Translations under genes and position numbers: made by a program | From: Azospirillum sp. TSA2s | GTDB lineage: Bacteria; Pseudomonadota; Alphaproteobacteria; Azospirillales; Azospirillaceae | Direction: 5' to 3' | Assembly (NCBI RefSeq): GCF_004923315.1 | Contig: NZ_CP039650.1 | Location: 2,009,501-2,073,500, forward strand | Length of the DNA: 64,000 bases | The notes under the pieces: generated by a model | Told to the model about the DNA's origin: nothing | Database searches by the model: none | Seen by the model: only the letters and a program-made list of their open reading frames with translations | Shown: positions 26,258 to 34,609 of the stretch, piece after piece | Layout of the letters: each line of letters opens with the position of its first letter | Position numbering within the stretch: the stretch's first letter is position 1

Positions 26258-26570
26258 GATTCCAGGGTTTCCGCCGACTCGCCCGCCCGCCGTCCCAGCA
26301 GCCGAGTCGAAGCTGTTCGCGACTCGTTCGCAGGTGGTTCGATTACAGAACCGTAACGTGCGCGACTCGGGACCAATGCCGTATCATCACCGGCAGAAAC
26401 AGGGAGGGGCCTATTGCCGCGCCTAGGCCAAGCGTCTGTTTTCCATATCCGTCCCGCCGGACTCTGCCGCCACATCGGCGAGGAGCCATAGCGGCGGGCG
26501 GCCGAAGCGCATCCCCCGAAAGGGAGTGCGCAAAAGGGGGATTCATTCAGCCTTCGGTAAGGAATGAATC
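26258..26570. promoter_or_regulatory. Cluster of seven GANTC (CcrM) sites
   Basis: GANTC occurs at 26258 (GATTC), 26276 (GACTC), 26304 (GAGTC), 26321 (GACTC), 26364 (GACTC), 26540 (GATTC) and 26566 (GAATC). In DNA this GC-rich about one per 300 or more bases is expected. In alphaproteobacteria CcrM methylates GANTC, and GcrA uses methylated sites at promoters. The cluster suggests cell-cycle-linked control of the flanking DUF882 and/or pentapeptide gene. Confidence 0.55.
26540..26570. promoter_or_regulatory. 9-bp inverted repeat before the large pentapeptide gene
   Basis: GATTCATTC (26540-26548) and GAATGAATC (26562-26570) are exact reverse complements around 13 bases. Each arm contains a GANTC site at its outer end. 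A tiny open frame (26564-26590, MNRMIVAM) with a GGTAAGGA-like site overlaps the right arm. It could be an operator or a leader hairpin. Confidence 0.45.
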
Positions 26571-26576
26571 GCATGA

Positions 26577-27920
26577 TTGTCGCGATGTAACCATTTTCAC
26601 GGCGACAACTTGTCCGTGCCAGCCACCACACCGACCGCCTCGACCGTGTCCTTCTTCCGGCCCGACCAACTGGCCGAGGTGCTGGATCGGCATGCCCGCT
26701 GGATCAAGGGCCAGCCGGGCGGTGCCCGTGCCAACCTCGCCATGGCCGACCTGGAGGGTGCGGACCTGTCGCAGCGCGACCTGCGCGGCGCACGTCTGGT
26801 CGGTGCGCGGCTGGCGCGCGGGCGGCTGAACGGCACCAATCTGGCCGGCGCAGACCTGTTCGGCGTCGATCTGCGCGATGCGGACATCAGCCGCGCCAAC
26901 CTGATGCAGACCGATCTGCGCGGCGCGCGGCTGCGCGCGGCCGACTTCTCCAATGCCAACCTGAAGGGCGCCGACCTGCGCGCCGGCACGCTGGAACCGG
27001 GCGGCACCGCGCGGCGTGGCGCCGGCCCCGATGCGCAGGACGCCGAAAGCGCCCGCCAGATCCACAAGGCAGCCCTGGCCCGCCTGCAGAACGGCCTGAC
27101 GGCGGAAGGCGGCATTCCCACCGACCTGACCGGCGCGGTGCTGCGCGGCGCCAATCTGGCGGACGCCGACCTCAGCGGCGCGGTGCTGCAGAACGCCGAC
27201 CTGTCGGGGGCGGTGCTGAGCGGGGCGGACCTGACGGGGGCGCGGCTGAACGGCGCCAACCTGTCGGGCGCGGCGCTGGACGGCACCCGCTTCGACAAGG
27301 CCGACATGGTCGGCACGCGGATGGCCGACTGCGACCTGTCCTCCACCCGGATCGCCACCGCGCAGATGACCCGCCCCATCGACAGCATGGGGTCGGAGAT
27401 CCAGCGCGCCATCTTCGACCATGAACGCTGGATCGACAGCTTCGGCCAGCGCGGACAGAGGGCCGACCTCGACGGCACCGACCTCAGCCGCGCGGACCTG
27501 CGCAACGTCAATCTCAGCGCCGCAAGCCTGCGCGGGGCGAACCTGTCGGCGGCGGCGCTGACCGGCGCCCGGCTGATGATGACCGACCTGTCCGGCGCCA
27601 ATCTGGAGGGCGCCAACCTGATGGGCGCCGACCTGTCGGGCGCCAACCTCAGCTATGCCGTGCTGACCGGCGCCGACCTGACGCGGGTTCGGCTGGGTCC
27701 CGCGGCGATCAAGGATCCCTCGGGCCGCCCCACCGGCCGCTCCTGGGCCGCCAACCTGATGGGGGCCGACCTGCGCGGCGCCCTGATGGTCGGCACCTGT
27801 CTGGTGCAGGCCAACCTGTCCGACGCGAACCTCGACAGCGCCGACATGGACGGCGCCGACCTAGCCGGCGCCAAGCTGCAGCGCGCGATGCTTCCCGGAC
27901 GCCCGCCCCGCCGGGGTTGA
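26577..27920 (+). CDS. Large pentapeptide-repeat protein
   Basis: Up to 447 residues, mostly A(D/N)LxX pentapeptides in two arrays (about residues 50-280 and 295-445). Each array is introduced by a similar short element: RHARWIKGQPGGARANL and DHERWIDSFGQRGQRADL. The repeats predict long right-handed quadrilateral beta-helices. No signal peptide is seen, unlike the secreted pentapeptide protein at 9.3 kb. The start is uncertain: TTG at 26577 or GTG at 26616, neither with a strong site. Some family members mimic DNA and protect gyrase, but nothing here proves that. Confidence 0.82.
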   Translation: MSRCNHFHGDNLSVPATTPTASTVSFFRPDQLAEVLDRHARWIKGQPGGARANLAMADLEGADLSQRDLRGARLVGARLARGRLNGTNLAGADLFGVDLRDADISRANLMQTDLRGARLRAADFSNANLKGADLRAGTLEPGGTARRGAGPDAQDAESARQIHKAALARLQNGLTAEGGIPTDLTGAVLRGANLADADLSGAVLQNADLSGAVLSGADLTGARLNGANLSGAALDGTRFDKADMVGTRMADCDLSSTRIATAQMTRPIDSMGSEIQRAIFDHERWIDSFGQRGQRADLDGTDLSRADLRNVNLSAASLRGANLSAAALTGARLMMTDLSGANLEGANLMGADLSGANLSYAVLTGADLTRVRLGPAAIKDPSGRPTGRSWAANLMGADLRGALMVGTCLVQANLSDANLDSADMDGADLAGAKLQRAMLPGRPPRRG

Positions 27921-27946
27921 GGCACTCCCTCAACGGCAGCCTGTCC

Positions 27947-29665
27947 CTACGGCAGCCTGATCGTCACCGCGGTGCCGACGCCGGGGCTGCTGTCCAGGGT
28001 CAGGGTGCCGCCATGGGCCTCGATGAATCGGCGGGCCAGCGGCAGGCCCAGCCCGGTTCCGGCCTCCGCCTTGGTCAGGTAATTGTGGACCTGACGGAAC
28101 GGCTCCATCGCGATCAGCAACTCGTCCGCGGTCATGCCGACGCCGGTGTCGGCAATCACGATGACCGCGCCCGTGCCGTCGGGGCCGGGGGCCGCCTCCA
28201 CCCGCACGGCGCCGCCCGGCGGGGTGAACTTGATGGCATTGGACAGGACGTTCAGCACCGCCTGACGCATGCGCACGCCATCCACCGTGACCCGCAGGTT
28301 CTTCGCGATGGCGCCGCCGGTCAGCGTCACGCCCTTGCGCAGGGCCAGCGCCTCCACCAGCCCCAGGCAGTCGTCCAGCAGCTCGTCCAGCGCGACGTTG
28401 GCCGGGAAAAGCTCCAGCCGGCCGGCTTCGATCTTGGCCATGTCCAGCAATTCGTTGACGAGGTCCAGCAGGTGGCGGCCGGACTGGTGGATCGCGGACA
28501 GATACTCGACATGCTTGGGCGGGGCGGCGCCGAAGATGCCGGACATCAGCGCCTCGGCGAAGCCGATGATGGCGTTCAGCGGCGTTCGCAGCTCGTGGCT
28601 CATGTTGGCCAGGAAGTCGCTCTTGGCCCGGTTGGCCGCCTCGGCATGCTCCTTTTCCGATTCCAGCCGGCGGCGCTGTTCGATCAGCACCGCCTCGCGG
28701 GCGCGGCGCACCTCCTCCTCGGCGCTGCGGCGGCGGCGAAAGGCGCGCGTCACCAGCAGGGCCAGCATCAGCGTCGCCGCGCAGGCCAGGGCGCCGCCGC
28801 CGACCACCGTCATCCGGGTGGCGTTCAGCTCCCGCTGCACGATATCCGAGGGCACACCCAGCACCACCGACCAGCCGGTTTCCGGGGAGCGGTGGATGAC
28901 GGCATGGACCTCCACCCCATCCTTGGTCCTGCCGAGGAACATGCGGTTGCTGCCGGTCCGGATTCGCGCCTCCAGCGCCGCATAGGTCTTCTGGCCCAGA
29001 TAGGCGGCGGCGTTGTGGGAGCGGGCGGCGATCAGCATGGTCGGGTCGATGACCGTGACCGTCCATTCCGGCGGGGTGTCGCGGGTTCGCAATGCGCCGC
29101 TCAGCCCCTCCAGCCCGACGGCCAGCGACAGGATATACCGCACCCGGTCGCTTTGGCGCACGGGGTCGAACTGCATGATCGGCGCGCGCAGGATCAGCGA
29201 CGGACGGCCCGGCGGCCCTCCCGGCGGCAGCACGCCGCCGATCACCGCGCGGCGGCTTTCGATGACGTGTCGGGTGACCTCGTCCAGCCGCGGCGGCGGT
29301 AGCGGCTGGACCCCCAGCGGGTAATGGGTGTGGAAGACGAAGCGCCCGGTGTCGGCGTCGATCAGCCCCATCGCCAGCCAGCCCGGTTGGCTGTGGGTGG
29401 CGGTGGTCGTCTCCTGGTACAAGGTCCTCAGATCGTCGACATTGGGCTGAAGCAGCGATGCCAGCAGTTCCAGCGGCCGCAGCTGGCTCGCCAGTTCGCG
29501 GTCGGCCGACAGCGACAGCGACTGCGCCACCGATTGCAGCGCGTCCTCCGTCTCCGCCCGTTCGCGCATGTCCAGCTGCCAGACCAGAACGGCGCCGAAC
29601 AGCAGCAGGGGCGCGACCACGGCCAGACCGATGGCGAGCAGGGAACTGGGTAACCGAAAACGCAA
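27947..29665 (-). CDS. Membrane-bound sensor histidine kinase
   Basis: About 572 residues. Two transmembrane helices (LLAIGLAVVAPLLLFGAVLV and one near GGALACAATLMLALLVTRAF) enclose a periplasmic sensor of about 270 residues, probably dCache-like. A HisKA domain with NMSHELRTPLNAIIGFAEAL and an ATPase domain with N, G1 (ADTGVGM) and GTGLGLPLARRFIEAHGG boxes follow. The TTG at 29665, with GGAG nine bases before it, gives a natural membrane N-terminus; a longer frame reaches 29773. It follows dctR in the same direction but has no response regulator of its own nearby. Confidence 0.87.
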   Translation of the reverse strand: MRFRLPSSLLAIGLAVVAPLLLFGAVLVWQLDMRERAETEDALQSVAQSLSLSADRELASQLRPLELLASLLQPNVDDLRTLYQETTTATHSQPGWLAMGLIDADTGRFVFHTHYPLGVQPLPPPRLDEVTRHVIESRRAVIGGVLPPGGPPGRPSLILRAPIMQFDPVRQSDRVRYILSLAVGLEGLSGALRTRDTPPEWTVTVIDPTMLIAARSHNAAAYLGQKTYAALEARIRTGSNRMFLGRTKDGVEVHAVIHRSPETGWSVVLGVPSDIVQRELNATRMTVVGGGALACAATLMLALLVTRAFRRRRSAEEEVRRAREAVLIEQRRRLESEKEHAEAANRAKSDFLANMSHELRTPLNAIIGFAEALMSGIFGAAPPKHVEYLSAIHQSGRHLLDLVNELLDMAKIEAGRLELFPANVALDELLDDCLGLVEALALRKGVTLTGGAIAKNLRVTVDGVRMRQAVLNVLSNAIKFTPPGGAVRVEAAPGPDGTGAVIVIADTGVGMTADELLIAMEPFRQVHNYLTKAEAGTGLGLPLARRFIEAHGGTLTLDSSPGVGTAVTIRLP

Positions 29666-29815
29666 CCGCCGATGCTCCAAACCACTGCGTAAAACCACCG
29701 GAGTGGCAGGGCAGAGTAGTACGGGATCCGCACCGACTCCAGTGACGTCCGCGTCTTCGCGGGTTTCCCCCAATCGGGCCCAGCTGTTCGGGAGGGGCCG
29801 TTCGGGAGGCGCCGT

Positions 29816-30412
29816 TCAGGACGCGCCGGTCAGCAGCCGGGTCAGTTCGACCGCCGTCTTCACCCGCATCTTCTCGAACACATGGCTGCGGTGGACCTCC
29901 ACCGTCCGCATGCTGATGCCCAGTTCGTCGGCGATGACCTTGTTCAGCCGCCCGGCGACGACCAGCTCCATCACCTGCCGCTCGCGCTGGGTCAGGGTGG
30001 CCAGCCGGGCCGTCAGCCCCGCCTGTCCCGCCTCGCGCTCGCGCTGTTCGGCATCGAAGGCCAGCGCGTCGATCACCCGGTCGACCAGCTCGTTGTCGTT
30101 GAAGGGCTTCTCCACGAAATCGCGGGCTCCCTTCTTCAGGGCGCCGACGGCGATCGGCACGTCGCCGTGGCCGGTCAGGAAGATCACCGGCATGCGGCAG
30201 CCCTTGGCGAGCAGCCGGTCGAACAGCTCCAGCCCGCTCATCCCCTCCATGCGGATGTCCAGCAGCAGGCAGCCGGCGGTGTCCGGACGCCATGCCTCCA
30301 GAAAGGCTTCGGCGGACGGCCAGCCGGCCACCGGGACGTTGCGCGACTGGAACAGCCAGCCGAGCGCGTCGCGGATGGCCTCGTCGTCGTCGACGATGTG
30401 GAGCGTGGTCAT
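29816..30412 (-). CDS. dctR: Response regulator DctR-like (FixJ/NarL type)
   Basis: 198 residues. The receiver domain (residues 1-120) has HIVDDDEAIRDAL, phospho-acceptor Asp in CLLLDIRMEGMSG, and FLTGHGDVPIAVGALKKGA. A LuxR-type HTH (LTQRERQVMELVVAGRLNKV, then IADELGISMRTVEVHRSHVF) ends the protein. Its ATG overlaps the dctS stop by 4 bases (ATGA). It pairs with DctS and most likely activates the divergent dctPQM genes. The NarL-type output separates it from sigma-54-dependent DctD regulators. Confidence 0.93.
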   Translation of the reverse strand: MTTLHIVDDDEAIRDALGWLFQSRNVPVAGWPSAEAFLEAWRPDTAGCLLLDIRMEGMSGLELFDRLLAKGCRMPVIFLTGHGDVPIAVGALKKGARDFVEKPFNDNELVDRVIDALAFDAEQREREAGQAGLTARLATLTQRERQVMELVVAGRLNKVIADELGISMRTVEVHRSHVFEKMRVKTAVELTRLLTGAS

Positions 30413-32601
30413 TCGGCGGCCTCGGTGGTGTTGTCTTGAGAGGTGTTGTCTGGCGCGGTGCGGTCGGGAAGACGGTCCGCAGCCTGGGCGTGAACGGGCA
30501 GGGTGAACAGGAAGCGCGTTCCCGCGGGGACCGCCTCCGGGCCGTCCCCGTCCGCCACCGCCTCGAACCACAGCCGGCCGCGGTGGTGCTCGACGATGGA
30601 GCGGCAGATGTTCAGGCCCATGCCCATACCTTCGCGCTTGGTGGTGAAGAAAGGGGAAAAGAGCCGGTCGGCGACATCCGGCGCGATGCCGCAGCCATGG
30701 TCGCGGATCTCCGTCAGCAGCACGCGGCCTTCGCCGTCGCCGGCCTGTCCGCCGTCATCGCCGCCGGCCAGACGGACGGTGACGGTCAGCCGGCGGTCGG
30801 CGCGCGGGGTGCGGGCCATCGCCTCGATCCCGTTGCGCATCAGGTTCAGCACCACCTGCTGCAGCAGGATGCGGTCACCGGTGACCGGCGGCAGGTCGAC
30901 CGGGGCGTCCAGCTCCACCCGCACGCCCAGCCTTGCGGCATCGCTGCCGGCCAGCCCGACGCAATCCTCCAGCACGCGGGACAGCGAGCAGGGGGCGACC
31001 TTCGGATCGCGCTTGCGTACGAAGTCGTGGATGCGGCGCACCACCAGCCCGGCGCGCTTGGCCTGGGCCGCCAGCTTTTCCAGCGCCGCCGCCACCTCTT
31101 GATTGTCGCAGCGGTCGGAGCGCAGGCGGTTGAGGCAGCCGGTGCAATAGCTGGCGATGGCCGACAGCGGCTGGTTCAGCTCATGCGCCAGGGTGGAGGC
31201 CATCTCGCCCATGGTGATCAGGCGCGAGGTCTGCTGCAGCCGCTCCTGCTGCTGGCGGGCCAGCTCCTCGGCGCGCTTGCGCTCGGTGATGTCGAGGACG
31301 GAGCCCATCCAACCGGTCTGGCGACCGTTGGCGTCGATCAGCGGCGCCTCGTAGATCAGGGCGTCGAAGCGTTCGCCGTTGGGGCGCTGGAACCGCATCT
31401 CCAGACCGCTCTCCGGCGCGCGGCCGGCCAGCACGTCCTGGAAGGCGGCCTCGGCCTGGTCGATCTCCTCCGGCAGCCAGTAGGGCGCCGGCGGGCCGCG
31501 TCCGATCAGATCCTCGGCCTCCAGCCCGACCATCTTGCAGAAGGCCGGGTTGACGTAGGTGATGCGCCCTTCCAGATCGCGGGCGCGCATGCCCACGGTC
31601 AGGCTGTCCTCCATCGCCTTGCGGAAGGCGTGTTCCTCGCGCAGCGCCTCCTCGGCGCGCAGGCGGCCGGCGATGTGGCGGCGCAGCGACCACAGGCTCC
31701 ACAGCGCCGATCCGGTCAGCGCGAAGATCGCCGCCACCAGAACCGTGCGCATGACGTTCGAATCGCTGGGATAGGCGGTGGCGACCAGCGCCAGCCCGTG
31801 GCCGGGCGGGTCGAAGGGGATGACGTGGCTGCGCGCCGGGTCCGGCGCCGGCCCCGCCATCGACCCCGGCACCGACATCCGCGACTTCGACCCCAGGACC
31901 GCCCCCCTCGCGTCGATCACCTCCAGCTGGTAGCGCTGGGCGAACCACCAGGGGACATGGTGGGTCAGCATCGCCTCGAACGAGAAGACGCCGACCAGCG
32001 CGCCGGCGAACTTGCCGTCGCGGAACAGCGGGAAGGCGGCGTCGAAGCCATGGTTGCCGGCATCGACCCGATAGGGCGCGCTGTGGGCGCGCAGGCCGGA
32101 GGAGCGGGCGATGCGCACGGCGTCGGTCCGGCTCAGCCCGCCGAGCCGGCTGTCGTCCCCATCCGCATTTTCCTTGGCCGCATTTTCCCCGGCCGCCGCG
32201 CCGTTCCCCGGCAGCGGCGGCTCGGCCAGTTGGGTGCGCCCCTGGGCGTCCAGCCACAGCACCCGTTCGATCGCCGGGTTGGTGTTCACCACCAGCCGGG
32301 CCATTGCGGCGAACTGCCGCATGTCCACCTCGGTGCGCCCCAGCGTCTCCGCCAGCCTTTCCAGCTTGTCCTCGTCGGAGGCGAGTTGGAAATGCAGGTT
32401 CTGCTCGACCCACAGCGCGTCCTTGATCAGCGCCAGTGCCTCCTCGTCGCGCTCGTTGCGCTGAAGCAGCCACAGGAAGGCGCCCAGCAGCACCACGACC
32501 AGGGCCATCGCCACCACCGGCATGGCGTGCCGCACCGCCCGCCCGAAATTGCTCAAGGAGGGGCGGGCAGGGGAGGCGCCGGTGCGGAGCGGGTGCGACA
32601 T
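30409..32601 (-). CDS. dctS: C4-dicarboxylate-type sensor histidine kinase DctS-like
   Basis: 730 residues from the ATG at 32601. There is a first TM helix (MPVVAMALVVVLLGAFLWLL), a periplasmic sensor of about 280 residues, a second TM helix near VLVAAIFALTGSALWSLWSL, a PAS domain (ITYVNPAFCKMVGLEAEDLI), then HisKA with ITMGEMASTLAHELNQPLSA and an ATPase domain (GMGMGLNICRSIVEHHRG). This layout is DctS/FixL-like. It is coupled to dctR and divergent from dctP, so the ligand is probably the substrate of the transporter. A frame continuing upstream to 33864 is antisense to dctP and is not used. Confidence 0.93.
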   Translation of the reverse strand: MSHPLRTGASPARPSLSNFGRAVRHAMPVVAMALVVVLLGAFLWLLQRNERDEEALALIKDALWVEQNLHFQLASDEDKLERLAETLGRTEVDMRQFAAMARLVVNTNPAIERVLWLDAQGRTQLAEPPLPGNGAAAGENAAKENADGDDSRLGGLSRTDAVRIARSSGLRAHSAPYRVDAGNHGFDAAFPLFRDGKFAGALVGVFSFEAMLTHHVPWWFAQRYQLEVIDARGAVLGSKSRMSVPGSMAGPAPDPARSHVIPFDPPGHGLALVATAYPSDSNVMRTVLVAAIFALTGSALWSLWSLRRHIAGRLRAEEALREEHAFRKAMEDSLTVGMRARDLEGRITYVNPAFCKMVGLEAEDLIGRGPPAPYWLPEEIDQAEAAFQDVLAGRAPESGLEMRFQRPNGERFDALIYEAPLIDANGRQTGWMGSVLDITERKRAEELARQQQERLQQTSRLITMGEMASTLAHELNQPLSAIASYCTGCLNRLRSDRCDNQEVAAALEKLAAQAKRAGLVVRRIHDFVRKRDPKVAPCSLSRVLEDCVGLAGSDAARLGVRVELDAPVDLPPVTGDRILLQQVVLNLMRNGIEAMARTPRADRRLTVTVRLAGGDDGGQAGDGEGRVLLTEIRDHGCGIAPDVADRLFSPFFTTKREGMGMGLNICRSIVEHHRGRLWFEAVADGDGPEAVPAGTRFLFTLPVHAQAADRLPDRTAPDNTSQDNTTEAAE

Positions 32602-32642
32602 TGGAACGGACACGAAAGTGTGGCTGCGGGAGATGGCGGGAC

Positions 32643-32700
32643 CGGACGAAAGTGGGATAGGCCGACTCTGCGGATATCCACAATAGCCGCAATTCGTCCG
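32643..32700. promoter_or_regulatory. Nested inverted repeats in the dctS-dctP divergent promoter
   Basis: CGGACGAA (32643-32650) and TTCGTCCG (32693-32700) are exact reverse complements 42 bases apart. Between them TGCGG (32669-32673) and CCGCA (32687-32691) form a second dyad. They lie 79 to 136 bases before dctP, where an activator would bind. DctR is the obvious candidate; this is inference. Confidence 0.5.
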
Positions 32701-32778
32701 ATCATGAACAATGCGCGACAAGTACGGGGCGGAACAATCCGCACTGTCGACAATCAACACCGGAAGGGGGACGCACCC

Positions 32779-33801
32779 ATGAAACTCGTGAAGCTCCTGT
32801 GCGCGGCTGCGGTCGGCTGCATGATGGCGGCGCCGATGGCCATTTCGACGGCCTGGGCCCAGGACCAGATCGTCATCAAGTTCAGCCACGTCGTCGCGCC
32901 GGAGACGCCGAAGGGCAAGGGTGCCGAGAAGTTCAAGGAACTGGCCGAGAAGCTGACGGCCGGCAAGGTCAAGGTCGAGGTCTATCCGAACAGCCAGCTC
33001 TACAAGGACAAGGAAGAGCTTGAGGCGCTGCAGCTGGGTGCTGTGCAGATGCTGGCCCCGTCGCTGGCCAAGTTCGGCCCGCTGGGCGCCAAGGAATTCG
33101 AGGTCTTCGACCTGCCCTACATCTTCCCCAGCAAGGAAGTCCTGCAGCGCGTCACCAAGGGCGAGATCGGCAAGGAGCTGTTCCAGAAGCTGGAGTCCAA
33201 GGGCATCATCGGGCTGGCCTATTGGGACAACGGCTTCAAGATCATGAGCGCCAACAAGCCGCTCATCAAGCCGGAGGACGTGAAGGGCCTGAAGATGCGC
33301 ATCCAGTCGTCCAAGGTTCTGGACGCCCAGATGCGCGCGCTCGGCGCCCTGCCGCAGGTGATGGCCTTCTCCGAAGTGTACCAGGCGCTGCAGACCGGCG
33401 TCGTCGACGGCACCGAGAACCCGCCGTCGAACATGTACACCCAGAAGATGCACGAGGTGCAGAAGTACGCCACGCTGACCGACCACGGCTATCTCGGCTA
33501 TGCGGTCATCGTGAACAAGAAGTTCTGGGAAGGCCTGCCCGCCGACCTCCGCGGCAAGTTGGAAGAGGCGATGAAGGAGGCGACCGACTACGCCAACGAC
33601 ATCGCCCAGAACGAGAACGACGTCGCGCTGGCCCAGATGAAGGCGTCGGGCAAGACCGAGTTCCACACCCAGACCAAGGAAGAGCGTGAGGCCTGGGTCA
33701 AGGCTCTGAAGCCGGTCCACAAGGAAGCCGAATCCCGCGTCGGCAAGGACCTGATCGAAGCGATCTACAAGGAAGCCGCCGCGGCCGGGTTCAAGATGTA
33801 A
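32779..33801 (+). CDS. dctP: TRAP transporter solute-binding protein DctP
   Basis: 340 residues with a Sec signal (LCAAAVGCMMAAPMAISTAWA, cut near AWA-QD). Family features: IVIKFSHVVAPETPKGKGAE, VEVYPNSQLYKDKEELEAL, DLPYIFPSKEV, and the carboxylate-binding arginine region GLKMRIQSSKVLDAQMRALG with VYQALQTGVVDGTENPPSN. It binds C4-dicarboxylate-like acids in the periplasm and hands them to DctQM. A GGAAGGGGG ribosome binding site precedes the start. First gene of dctPQM, with a stem-loop after it. Confidence 0.95.
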   Translation: MKLVKLLCAAAVGCMMAAPMAISTAWAQDQIVIKFSHVVAPETPKGKGAEKFKELAEKLTAGKVKVEVYPNSQLYKDKEELEALQLGAVQMLAPSLAKFGPLGAKEFEVFDLPYIFPSKEVLQRVTKGEIGKELFQKLESKGIIGLAYWDNGFKIMSANKPLIKPEDVKGLKMRIQSSKVLDAQMRALGALPQVMAFSEVYQALQTGVVDGTENPPSNMYTQKMHEVQKYATLTDHGYLGYAVIVNKKFWEGLPADLRGKLEEAMKEATDYANDIAQNENDVALAQMKASGKTEFHTQTKEEREAWVKALKPVHKEAESRVGKDLIEAIYKEAAAAGFKM

Positions 33802-33813
33802 GGACTTGCGAGC

Positions 33814-33845
33814 GGGCGGCGTCTTCCCGTCGGAAGGCGTCGCCC
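33814..33845 (+). terminator. Intercistronic stem-loop between dctP and dctQ
   Basis: GGGCGGCGTCTTCC pairs with GGAAGGCGTCGCCC (two imperfect positions) around CGTC, 13 bases after the dctP stop. No T-run follows. Such structures between a binding protein and membrane genes usually protect or attenuate the message so that the binding protein is made in excess. Confidence 0.5.
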
Positions 33846-33872
33846 GTTCCAACGCGACTTCCACCTTATTCG

Positions 33873-33962
33873 GCCGTCATTCCCGCAAAGGCGGGAATCC
33901 AGCCTTTCCGGTGCTTTCGCTGCGGCAGTCGCCTGGATCCCCGCATTCGCGGGGATGACGGC
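33873..33962. repeat. Dispersed palindromic repeat (REP/BIME-like), copy 1
   Basis: Two inverted units face each other: GTCATTCCCGCAAAGGCGGG at the left and the reverse complement type CCCCGCATTCGCGGGGATGAC at the right, each with its own small hairpin and an ATCCAG/CTGGAT inner end. A second copy with the same outline lies at 52253-52340. It sits in the dctP-dctQ gap. No coding potential. Confidence 0.85.
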
Positions 33963-34039
33963 CAGACGGAGCGCCGTGGGTTTTGCGGCGCCTCTCCAGC
34001 GCACCGGACCATCTCCGCCGACCGGGAGATCCCCCCGAC

Positions 34040-34609
34040 ATGCTCATGAAACTGCTCGACCGCCTTGAGGAGACGCTGATCGCCTCGCTCATGGCGGTGG
34101 CGACGCTCGTCATCTTCGCGGCCGTCCTTCACCGTTATCTTTCCGGCGTGCCCTACATCCAGGACTACGTCATCCACTGGAATTTGGCCTGGGCCCAGGA
34201 GCTGTGCATCTACCTGTTCGTGTGGATGGCCAAGTTCGGCGCCGCCTATGGCGTGCGCACCGGCATCCATGTCGGCGTGGACGTGGTGATCAACCGGCTG
34301 CGGCCGGATATCCGCGGCCGCTTCGTCATCTTCGGCCTGCTGGCCGGCGCCCTGTTCACCGGCGTCGTCGGCACGCTGGGCGCCACCTTCGTCTACCACA
34401 TGTCGGAAACGGAGCAGGTGTCGGCCGACCTGGAATGGCCGATGTGGATCATCTATCTGGCGATCCCGCTCGGCTCCTACCTGATGTGCTTCCGCTTCCT
34501 TCAGGTCGCCTGGACCTTCATCCGGACCGGCGAGCTTCCCCACCACGATCATGCCCAGGTCGAAGGCATCGACCCGGTCGAAGCCGCCAATGAAGGAGGC
34601 CCGGCATGA
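34040..34609 (+). CDS. dctQ: TRAP transporter small permease DctQ
   Basis: 189 residues with four predicted transmembrane helices (starting LIASLMAVATLVIFAAVLHR) and the DctQ signature WAQELCIYLFVWMAKFGAAY followed by GVRTGIHVGVDVV. It joins DctM to form the inner membrane complex. The ATG at 34040 is chosen over 33983 since the extra part is not hydrophobic or conserved; a second ATG lies at 34046. It overlaps dctM by 4 bases. Confidence 0.94.
   Translation: MLMKLLDRLEETLIASLMAVATLVIFAAVLHRYLSGVPYIQDYVIHWNLAWAQELCIYLFVWMAKFGAAYGVRTGIHVGVDVVINRLRPDIRGRFVIFGLLAGALFTGVVGTLGATFVYHMSETEQVSADLEWPMWIIYLAIPLGSYLMCFRFLQVAWTFIRTGELPHHDHAQVEGIDPVEAANEGGPA

Larger units (their letters stand above)
26057..26576. 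other. 520-base intergenic region between the DUF882 and pentapeptide genes
   Basis: No convincing gene is present; a reverse open frame across it lacks domain features. It carries a cluster of GANTC sequences and a 9-bp inverted repeat, listed separately. The divergent promoters of both flanking genes must be here. Confidence 0.6.

Noticed and set aside
26173..26631. Reverse open frame of 152 codons in the GANTC-rich gap
   Set aside because: No domain, poor start context, and it overlaps the start of the pentapeptide gene; treated as non-coding.
32602..33864. Extension of the dctS frame through the dctP region
   Set aside because: It is antisense to dctP and has no homology; the ATG at 32601 gives a normal membrane N-terminus.
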